NCBI RefSeq assembly: GCF_002878395.1
Contig: NC_061115.1
Span: 214,649,314-214,713,313 of the forward strand
Direction: 5' to 3'
DNA: 64,000 nucleotides
DNA from: Capsicum annuum
Taxonomy: Eukaryota > Streptophyta > Magnoliopsida > Solanales > Solanaceae
Below, piece by piece: positions 56,512 to 64,000 of the stretch. The position numbers and the translations under genes are program-made. How positions within the stretch are numbered: the first letter of the stretch is position 1; each line of letters begins with the position of its first letter. The notes beneath the pieces were generated by a model. That model was not told the origin of the DNA, did not search any database, and saw only the letters and a program-made list of their open reading frames with translations.

Positions 56512-58638
56512 TGTCATGACCCGAGCCAGGGCCTATCTGTAATGAGCATCCCAAACTATGGAGGCCTGGGCACCCTTCTACATCTGGTAATCATGCAGAA
56601 TACTCATACAATAAAGAAAGAATGCAGAAATATAAATCCTTATAGAATCATGGCCATGCCTTGAGTTAAGTACATCAATACGAAAGAAAATCCATCAACA
56701 TCTAGACAACATTTGTTTCTGTCTTAGAAATCTCTAGTACGTACAAAATTAACAACTGTTTAAACTGGGACAAGGCCTCCCAGTGGACCTAAACCAAAGT
56801 AAATAGCAAGTGACTGAAAAGAACTAGGCCTTCTAGAATAAAGAAGGCTTACCAACTGCACACTTCACTTATGTCTGAATAACTCTACGGCTTAGTAGGA
56901 CCTCGAGACTGAGCCTCAGACCCTGAAATATAGGGGGTCAATACAATCATACTGGTATGCAGAGTAATCCAAAAACAAAATACAACTTTTATACAACATA
57001 GGTAAAGGCTATTATAAAACACGTTAACACAAAATCATTTGAAAACACATGGGCATAGTATAATGATTTTCGAAAATAATGCAACATAAATAAGCTAGAT
57101 GGTACACCCTACAATTTCATATTTTTCACCGACTGTCAAATCTCTATTGCCGCCAAGATTGGAGTACTAATGCAGGAAAGACATAAGATCACACAACAAG
57201 GTACCACAACTCCAATCAAGTCAATATGTCATGGTTGGGCTCAAGATCACACAAAAGTGCTCTGAACCATAGGTCCTGAGTTGGGATGACATAGTATTAG
57301 ATACGCAAGATCACATAGAAGGGTACCAAGTTCTCGTATCGGCAAATCATGATTTCCAGCATAGAGTAATCTAACTCGTTCTTTCTTTGGATAACCATCT
57401 AACTCACATCAATCAAGCTTTAAGTTTAATATAAAGAAAACATGCATCATGCTCACAACATTCTTTTCATTTGAGGCGATTCCTCCGCGGGGTATCGTCA
57501 TACCCTGACTTGCAAGTCATCAGTACTACATAAATTCTCAAAACTTCTTATGCAAAACATAGTGAGAACACCAACAAGACTCCCATACAACAACACATGC
57601 ACAATGATTCCCAATATGTAATAGTCAAGAAACTTCATTATTTATAAAGTAGTACAATAGTGGATGTAAAACTCATGCTCTCAGTAGTTTAACAATAGTA
57701 TCATGTGGAGTACATAAAACATCGTCATGGAAATTAAAAGATTCACAACTCATGTTCATAACACCTTTCAAAATTCAAATCACATGTCCACCATTTCAAC
57801 AATTAAGATATATAAGCAAACAACCCCATGATCTTTCAATATTCTTCTCAAAACCATATCACAATGCATGATTTTTGTGTTAAAACAAAACCCCACTTAT
57901 AATTGCATACATACTTAAGTAAATATTAAAATCTTGTTTAAATTCGTATCAAAATCATGCCCATGATATTAGGAAAACCCCATGTACCTTATTGTGTTAA
58001 GTAGAGAGAGAAACCCAAATCTTAATTGATTCTTTGGAGTTCTTGACCTTGAGGATGAACTCTTGATCTCATGAGAAGGAACTAGGGTTTTGATTTGACA
58101 TAATAAGATCAGTTTTTGATGTATTTTGCCCTAAAAATAATTTAATTTCGTGTTTGGGCTAATTAGGGTGAAGTAAAATGACCCCTTTTCCCTTAAAAAC
58201 ATGGATCTTGACTGCAGAAAAATACATGGGGCGGACTATCCAGGGAGTCGTGAGCTCTGGAGCACTGCTCTGGGCGAGGCGTCGCGGCCTCCATTGCGGC
58301 TCACCCAAGCGCCGGACTGGGCAAGGCGCTGCGGGCATATGTCCCCGAGATACTATTTTTGGGTTACCAAACATGCTCTTAAGCTTGTCCAAAATTTCCG
58401 AAACTCACCCGAGATGTACTATTGACTCCTCCGATCATGAATCAACTTAAAAATTAACTTTTCAAGGTCGAAAAGGTCAAAATAAAATCATCAAAGAATA
58501 GGAGCTCAAAATATGACTAAGTCCTTTTCTTAACACTTAGAAAGAAAAACATCATTCAAGTTGTCAGCTCATTAAGCATGCTACAAAGTGATACCGAGTG
58601 GAGAAAAATTATGGGGCGTAAAATTATGGGGCGTTACA
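56512..58638. mobile_element. Solo Gypsy LTR in element B
   Basis: Starts TGTCATGACCCGAGCC and ends GGGGCGTTACA, the same end style as the Gypsy LTR at 47561. It is 2127 bp with no internal region. Flanks ATTAG and CTTGG do not make a clear TSD. On either side the host element B has lost integrase and RT, so the LTR may mark a deletion. The end carries a small duplication (AAAATTATGGGGCGT twice). Confidence 0.65.
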
Positions 58639-58699
58639 CTTGGGTCCTTTCTTATGAGTAAAAGAGTGAATCAAATTTCTCTTAGCCCATCGAGGCAAC

Positions 58700-59901
58700 A
58701 GGCGGTGTGACCTCTTTCATTGATCAGTTTTGCTTTTCATCCTATTTGTCTGTACTACCAAGAAGTTAGATTTCTTTGCCAAATTAGTGCTCCTATCTCT
58801 ACTTTTAGCAGCAACCAGAAATTTAGTAGTTGGATGTCCATGATTACCACATAAATAACATAAATCCTTAGTAACATTAGAGCTTTTGAAAAAACCCAAT
58901 CCAGCCCTTTCACTGTGAGTTTTTTCACTGCGTTGATGAATAATTCTTGAGCAATTTGTCCATTTGTTTTCCTTCTCAAGATTAAGTTTTAGTTTAGAGA
59001 CTTCTTTGATTAATTTGTTCACCTTGTTTTCTTCTCATCACTATATTCTTGTTTGGACTTAGGTTAATTCAAGGTCAATATTTTCTTATTCATCATTTTT
59101 GATTCTGTTTCCTTTTCAGAAAGAGTCAATTTTAAAATTTCAGATTTTAGGGTCAGATTTTAAGAATCAAGTTGACCAACCTGTTCCCTAAGAGCGCAGT
59201 TTTCCTCTTCAACATTGTTGTTACAAGTTTCTAGATCAATAAAATCAAACTTGAGACTTGTAAGATTGTTGAATAACTCATTCCTATCAGAAGTTAATTC
59301 TTGGAAATCATTAATTGGAGCACTCATTAAGGAAATCTTCTAATTCTTCATCATCTAATTCATCACTTTCAGATGCCCTATTTAAATCTTCCATGGTCTT
59401 CAAATTTCCAACTAACTCATCAAGCGACATTCTAGTGAGATCCTTAGCTTCTCTTATGGCTGTAACTTTGAAATCCCACTTAGACTTTGGTAGCACTCTC
59501 AAGACCTTCTCTACCTGTTCCTCATTAGATAAAACCTTTCCCAGAGATGATAACTCATTTACCAATAAAGTTAACCTAGTTATCATTTCTTGTAGTGGCT
59601 CATTTTTCTCCATTTTGAAAGTCTCATATTCAGTAAAAAGTAATGCAATTTTGAATTTTCTCACTTGTCTAGTGCCTTTATGTGCATTCACTAATGCATC
59701 CCAGATTTGTTTAACAGTGTTGCAATTAGACATTCTATTGTACTCGGCTGGACCAAGACCCCAAACAAGAATGTTTCTGGCATTTGCATTCTTTTTTAGT
59801 GCAACAAGATTTTCTGAGGTGAATTTACTCCTTACCTTTTTCATTTGTTCTCCATTTCCTATCTTCATGGGAATTATTGGTCCATCAATAATTTGTCCCA
59901 T
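58700..59901 (-). pseudogene. Copia gag of element B, broken
   Basis: The open frame 59901-59311 starts MGQIIDGPIIPMKIGNGEQM and carries the same capsid blocks as 35438-36330 (DALVNAHKGTRQVR; VEKVLRVLPKSKWDFKV). Then, after stops, 59022-58717 holds a knuckle-like LCYLCGNHGHPTTK. The knuckle of the first kind (CYKCG) is not visible. Its start lies further upstream, toward the PBS. Confidence 0.8.
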
Positions 59902-60092
59902 AATTCATAATCGACACTTTGAAGAAATGTTTCCATCCTAGTTTTTCACCAAATAAAGTGAGACCCATCAAAGAGTGGAGGTCTAGTAGTTGATTGACCT
60001 TCACTATGACCAATAGGTGTTGCGAAATTCATCATATTGATCTTTGTCTTAGGTGTTAACCCTTTTTAAGACAACCTTGCTCTGAGACTACT

Positions 60093-60615
60093 TGTTAGAG
60101 TACGTGCCCTACTAATTAGTGACTTTAACGTAAGAGTTTCCTATGGATGGAATGAGTTGCCTGACGTGTTCCAAGAAAGTAGTAAAATGGAAAGTAAAGA
60201 ACACAATGATTTTTTACGTGGAAAACACCCGGCTCAAAAAGGTCTAAAAACCCCTGATCTGCACCTCTACATGGTTTAATCCCAACTTCACTAAATAAGT
60301 TTGAGCCTCAACAACAACTGATCACAAAACTCTTGTAACCTAAGAATTATAAACTTTAATTCCTAACTACACACACACCACCCAAGGTATGTGTTCTCAA
60401 AGTCTCTGAGTTTTCCCCAACTCAAAGACTAGCTCCTAGTTCAGTTTATAACACACTGAAACTAATATTACATCAATAGTTCAACACAATGAACAACTCA
60501 TAACAATCAACACTAAAACTCTTAGCTAGATTCTATACTAGGACCAGGTTCTTCAATTGTGTTTCTTCACTAATTGAGTAGCACTTTATGAAGTCAATCT
60601 GTTGATTGCTCTTTT
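60093..60615 (-). repeat. 5' LTR of element B, truncated
   Basis: Matches the first 523 bp (plus-strand coordinates) of the other LTR, then stops abruptly at the R-gene junction. The missing 388 bp were lost with some R-gene codons and the TSD. Confidence 0.8.
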
Positions 60616-62075
60616 TGAAATTTAGATGGAAAAGGTCTTGTCAGATCATCACATGTTGCAGTGTCCCACAAGTTATCCAAGACAATAAGGTACCTCTTTC
60701 CAAACATCTGTTTCCGTAGCTTACCAGCAACGTCATTGTCTATGCCATCCTCGCTGATTCTTTCTTTCAAATTAATAACTTCATTGAAAATTTTCTGCAA
60801 CAACTTTTTCTCATTCCTTTCCTGGTCAACTGTGCACCAAGCATGAATATCGAAATTACAAACAACAGACATATCATTATACACTTTGTAATCCAAAGTA
60901 GTTTTTCCAAGCCCAGGCATGCTGACTATGGAAATGGCATCTACCTCAGCTAGTCCGTTGGTGAGCTTCCTGATTATCCACTCTGTCTCCTTCTCAAAAC
61001 ATACAGTTATTTTACTAGCTATTGATGACTAGTTTATAACTGGATTGTTGGGAGAGTTTGAAAAAATGATACTCGTTTTCTTGGAGATCTTCTCTTGTAC
61101 CTCCTTTTTGACAAGCTTCATCTTTTCTACAGTATCAAGAAGTAAGAAAATAAACTGCAAGAGACAATGATCTCTAGAAAGAATTGAATTAATGGCATGT
61201 TCTGCCTCGTATTCCATATCTAGAACACGAGTCCAAAGATCTATATGCAATTCTTGCTCCACATTCCCAAAGAACGATCTTATGAGTTCTAGGTTTTCTT
61301 TCACCCAACTGATTTCTTCTTTTATCAAAACAACTGAATAAGCATTGGAATTGAGCAAGTCATTTAAGTTTCTGAGTGGAAGATTCATGAAGAGAGGTCC
61401 ATCACTCATAGGGAAGCAGAGCTCAGATGAGTCTGCAAGGGCTTTCAAAGAAAACATGTTTCAGATCTTTCTTTGAAAGTTCAATATTATCCAGCAAGTC
61501 TTGACTTGCACAACTTATTTTTTCCATATTCTCTTCATTCGTTAAGTTCTCTTCTAAGTTGCAAATGAGAATGGACACCTCCCTAATAAGTGCTCCAACA
61601 CACGCCAATAGAACAAATAACTTTTCATAATGAATAAAGTCCTTTGCCACATCTATAAGAAAAAGCAATAGGAACTCTATCATGACATGAATGTTGGACA
61701 CTGAAGTGCTACGAGGTATAGCATTAAGCATGTGCTGTTGTAGGTGAATCATATATTCTAAAAGAATGTCTGGAGATGCTTCTAGGATCTTGTTAAATGA
61801 AGCATCCAAGTTCTGCCGACTTTGAAACTTCCAATATTGTAGAACATATGTGCATAACCTCCAGTGAGACTGGAATTATCTTCAAAAGTAGATAGACTAG
61901 CATGGAATTCACTTTAAGTATATGATCAAGTTCATATTCTTCAACTGTTTCATCTTCATCTTCTTCATCGGTCCCATCTTTAATGTTTTCATATGTTTCA
62001 TCTTCGTCTTTTTCATCTTTCATATCAAGTTGATAAGACAAAAGGACAAAACAAAAGTGTCCTACTCTCTCAGTC
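60616..62075 (-). pseudogene. R1-like gene, piece 2: N-terminal domain end and NB-ARC start
   Basis: Resumes with ERVGHFCFVLLSYQLD and an acidic repeat (DEEDEDETVEE), then the helical region LLLKIIPVSLEVMHIC and 'DPLFMNLPLRNLNDLLNSN'-like blocks, to the NB-ARC. A stop lies at 61029-61031. The P-loop reads SMPGLGKTTL (Ser where the first Gly of GMPGLGKTT is usual), and the kinase-2 reads YLIVLDNLWD (Asn where Asp is usual). It ends after RPFPSKFQK at the truncated LTR of element B, and some 15-20 codons (including the usual SRIILTTR) are missing there. Confidence 0.8.
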
Positions 62076-62837
62076 TGATATAGGATTCCTAGCTCGAGAC
62101 CTTTCACACGAAGCCAAGCACGTGAGTTGCAACAAATCCAAGCCTTGCTCACATTCTTGGCCATGTGTGAGTCCTTTGTGAGCCCATCTAAGGGTCTATA
62201 TTTAATAAAATGTGAAGAGGCCCACCAAGACACCCTAAACCCACCCACTTAAATGCCAAGGGTTATTTTGGTCTTTGTCCCTCCTTTCTAAGTGACTATA
62301 TAAGCCATGTTATAGGGATAGTCTTGCTTTAGTTCATTCCTATTATTCAAGAAACAAAAGACTTGTAAATTTTTTACTTTTCTTTCTCATTTGGAGAGGC
62401 CAAAATCAAATTTTCACTAGTAGAGTGATACTAGTGTTGTATCTTGGCTAGAAACTAGGTTCTTGGGGTTCTTTAAGTTCCTATTGGTCCTAGTTATAAC
62501 TTGGTATTGATATTTATTAGTCTTAGGGACCTTTCTCTTATTAGGGTTCTTAGATTAATGAATATTGTGTGTCAAGTTTCTATCTCTTTCTTTGTAAATC
62601 TTGTTAACATTGTGTTGTTGAATATATAAGTCTAGTGAAGCCGTGTGGGGCTCTTTCGATTCACTAGAAATATTGTCTTCGTTTTTCTTGTTGTTAAACT
62701 CACTTTTCTAGTTCAAACAAGTGTTGCAAGCCTAGTGAAGCTGTGTGTGGCCATTTTCGATTCACTAAAACTTTGTTGTTCATGTTGTTGTTCTTGTGTT
62801 GGTTGGAATCTCTTGATACACACTTAGTATTGTATCA
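62076..62837 (+). mobile_element. Solo LTR in the R1-like gene
   Basis: Bounded by TGATATAGGATTCC and ...TTGTATCA (short TGATA/TATCA inverted ends), with flanks CAGTC (62071-62075) and CAGCC (62838-62842), 4 of 5 match. It lies between the LMA and ERVGHF codons of the R gene. A TATA-like ACTATATAAGCC at about 62293 and its downstream leader suggest plus orientation. A short unit (AGTGAAGCCGTGTGGGGC) is repeated near 62635 and 62735. No partner LTR or internal region. Confidence 0.7.
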
Positions 62838-63400
62838 CAGCCATAAGTTGAAGCTGCAGTAAGACATATTCAATTTCCTTATGCTCAACGCAACCATTTA
62901 GTTTCAGCCCATGGAAATCTCTTAAATTGCCAAATACATTCTGAAGAAGCTCATATTGAGTCATTGATGGTAAAAGCAACTTAGAACGAGCCTTGGGTAG
63001 ATAATGGAGATTCACAAGGACTGGGTCCAAAAGTTAAACCAACTGATCCTCAGTAATGATGGCACTTGATTCAGAATAATGATTTGAGAACTTTTGATAT
63101 TTTCAAGAAGGCGAGGAACGACATGATCCTTTAACTTAACCAGCATGTCATCTCCACTCTGATTAAAAAGTAAATGAACCAGATCATGAACCTCATATGA
63201 TATGCAAGACATTTCGGCATAAGAACCATCTGAAATGTAACAACAAAGCTGTAAACATGCCGACAAAAATGTCAGCTTCAATTTCAGCTTTTCAATTTGA
63301 TCCGTATCAAAAACAATTTGATCTTCTTCAATCTTTAACCTCTCTATGAAATCAAGAATATTGACAATGTTCTCACGAAGCACAACAGATGATACCTGCT
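62838..63400 (-). pseudogene. R1-like gene, piece 1: start of N-terminal domain
   Basis: Begins near 63400 after an acceptor-like TTTTAGCAG, so an upstream exon or leader intron likely lies beyond 63700. It reads VVLRENIVNILDFIERLK, then EKLKLKLTFLSACLQLCCYI, both typical of the R1-type N-terminal region. A 1-base shift lies near 63095, then a stop just before LLDPVLVNLHYLPK. It ends at LLQLQLMA, where the solo LTR begins. Confidence 0.75.
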
Positions 63401-64000
63401 AAAAGACCAAATGTGCATCAAAATTTTCAGTGAACATATTCGTCATGACAATTTTACTCTAAATTAACAGGCAACTAACGTAAATATAGAGGGCCTTCTT
63501 GAAAATAACCTACTGCATAAGCTAAATATTTGTCCTATAGTTACAGTTTATATGATAAACAATAGTTAGATTTCTCAGAAGGTGACTCGACTAATGAAAA
63601 TTGTTCGATAAAGTCACTTGTCTTTGATTTGTAATAGAAAACTACTCTAATTTTACCATTTCACCTATAAAATCATTCTACACATTCAGGTGGTATTCAA
63701 CTGCTCAATAACTTTTCCACTCAGTTAGGCGTTGAAATTTTGGGGATGAATGTGTCTGCTGCAGGTACATTATCAATGGCAGCCCAAGAACACAGGTACT
63801 CAGACCACAGACGAAAGAAGTCCTTCTCAGACTAAGAGAGGCTTCATCTAGAGAAAAAAAATGAAAAAATAAATATAGAAAAAATGGTAGTACACTCTAT
63901 AAAAAAAATTGTTAGCAGAACAACTACGCAAAGAAATAACAATGAATCCAGAACTGCCAGAGCCAAGACTTAGAATTTCCTTAATTCCAAGAGAAGAGAC
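63401..64000. other. Sequence upstream of the R1-like gene, no clear feature
   Basis: Non-coding in all frames examined. On the minus strand the 63399 side carries an acceptor-like TTTTAGCAG, so a leader intron may lie here and the true gene start would be outside the window. Confidence 0.4.

Larger units (their letters stand above)
53699..60615 (-). mobile_element. Element B: Sirevirus-like Copia, one LTR truncated, nested in the R gene
   Basis: LTRs at 53699-54609 and 60093-60615 (truncated; matches only 53699-54221). On the minus strand: PBS-like tract (TAGTCTCAGAGCAAGG) next to the LTR near 60075-60092, gag near 59901-58700, relics of linker/RNase H, a third-ORF C-terminal part, and PPT (AAAAAAGGGGAA) at 54625-54636. 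Part of the 5' LTR, the TSD and some host NB-ARC sequence were deleted together. Most of integrase and RT are gone; a Gypsy solo LTR sits at 56512-58638. Same lineage as the element at 34517-43789. Confidence 0.8.
45252..63400 (-). pseudogene. R1-like NB-LRR resistance gene, broken by three TE insertions
   Basis: On the minus strand, four host-gene pieces are in the correct order: 62838-63400 and 60616-62075 (N-terminal R1-type domain, coiled-coil and NB-ARC start), 53557-53698 (NB-ARC middle) and 45252-46771 (NB-ARC end and LRRs). They are separated by a solo LTR (62076-62837), element B (53699-60615) and element A (46772-53556). The pieces sum to about 3.7 kb, the length expected of an R1-type coding region. 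The ancestral protein would be a cytosolic immune receptor of the late-blight R1 type. It now has several frameshifts and stops besides the insertions, so no functional product is possible. Assignment to the R1 group comes from the large N-terminal helical domain and the block order. Confidence 0.85.

Noticed and set aside
56168..56542. Plus-strand open frame of 124 residues
   Set aside because: It is antisense to decayed Copia linker and crosses into the Gypsy solo LTR.
58178..58450. GC-rich open frames of 74-90 residues on both strands
   Set aside because: They lie inside the Gypsy solo LTR; the GC-rich patch is part of the LTR.
59315..59941. Plus-strand open frame of 208 residues
   Set aside because: It is the antisense of the Copia gag of element B.

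Overview
This is plant nuclear DNA, almost certainly from a Solanaceae genome and most likely Capsicum (pepper). The reasons are a chalcone synthase gene with the family's conserved Cys-60 intron, an R1-like (late-blight type) NB-LRR gene, a gene of the DUF1985/Ulp1-type mobile families common in pepper, and a dense load of LTR, LINE, hAT, Helitron and MITE sequence. It is an eukaryotic TE-rich intergenic landscape: no operons, CRISPR arrays or credible stand-alone tRNA/rRNA genes were seen. Two 100-N assembly gaps lie at 30400-30499 and 33995-34094.

Layout. 1-4835: arrays of a short palindromic motif, a broken DUF1985/Ulp1-type gene whose intron carries the same motif, and a ~58-bp tandem repeat. 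4836-7391: repeats ending in two adjacent TRIM-like miniature LTR elements. 7550-10985: decayed Gypsy gag, a LINE zf-RVT fragment and an RTE LINE tail. 11648-11862: a small secreted-peptide gene whose CLE motif lies one frame off (a probable CLE gene with a 1-bp indel). 12566-16898: a complete but decayed hAT transposon with terminal inverted repeats, likely TSDs and an internal AT-rich minisatellite. 17382-25900: Helitron-type ends, two MITEs and two more RTE copies. 26235-27208: a broken gene of unknown function, possibly kelch/beta-propeller-like. 30975-33091: chalcone synthase (two exons, intact, 402 aa), the one clearly functional gene, on the minus strand.

34095-44960: a LINE ORF1 (DUF4283 + CCHC knuckle, minus strand) split by a full-length Copia element (34517-43789) with a perfect 5-bp TSD. 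That element has an extra ORF between pol and the 3' LTR, as in Sirevirus-type Copia elements.

45252-63400: one R1-like NB-LRR gene on the minus strand, broken into four pieces by three independent LTR-element insertions: a solo LTR, a Sirevirus-like Copia (B), and a gag-only Copia derivative (A). A contains a truncated Gypsy element and B contains a solo Gypsy LTR. The remaining host pieces add up to about 3.7 kb, the expected size of an R1-type coding region, so this is one gene inflated about fivefold. No new multi-gene system was found; the best leads are the CLE-like gene, the nested R-gene pseudogene, the TRIM/tRNA-like module and the third ORF of the Copia element.
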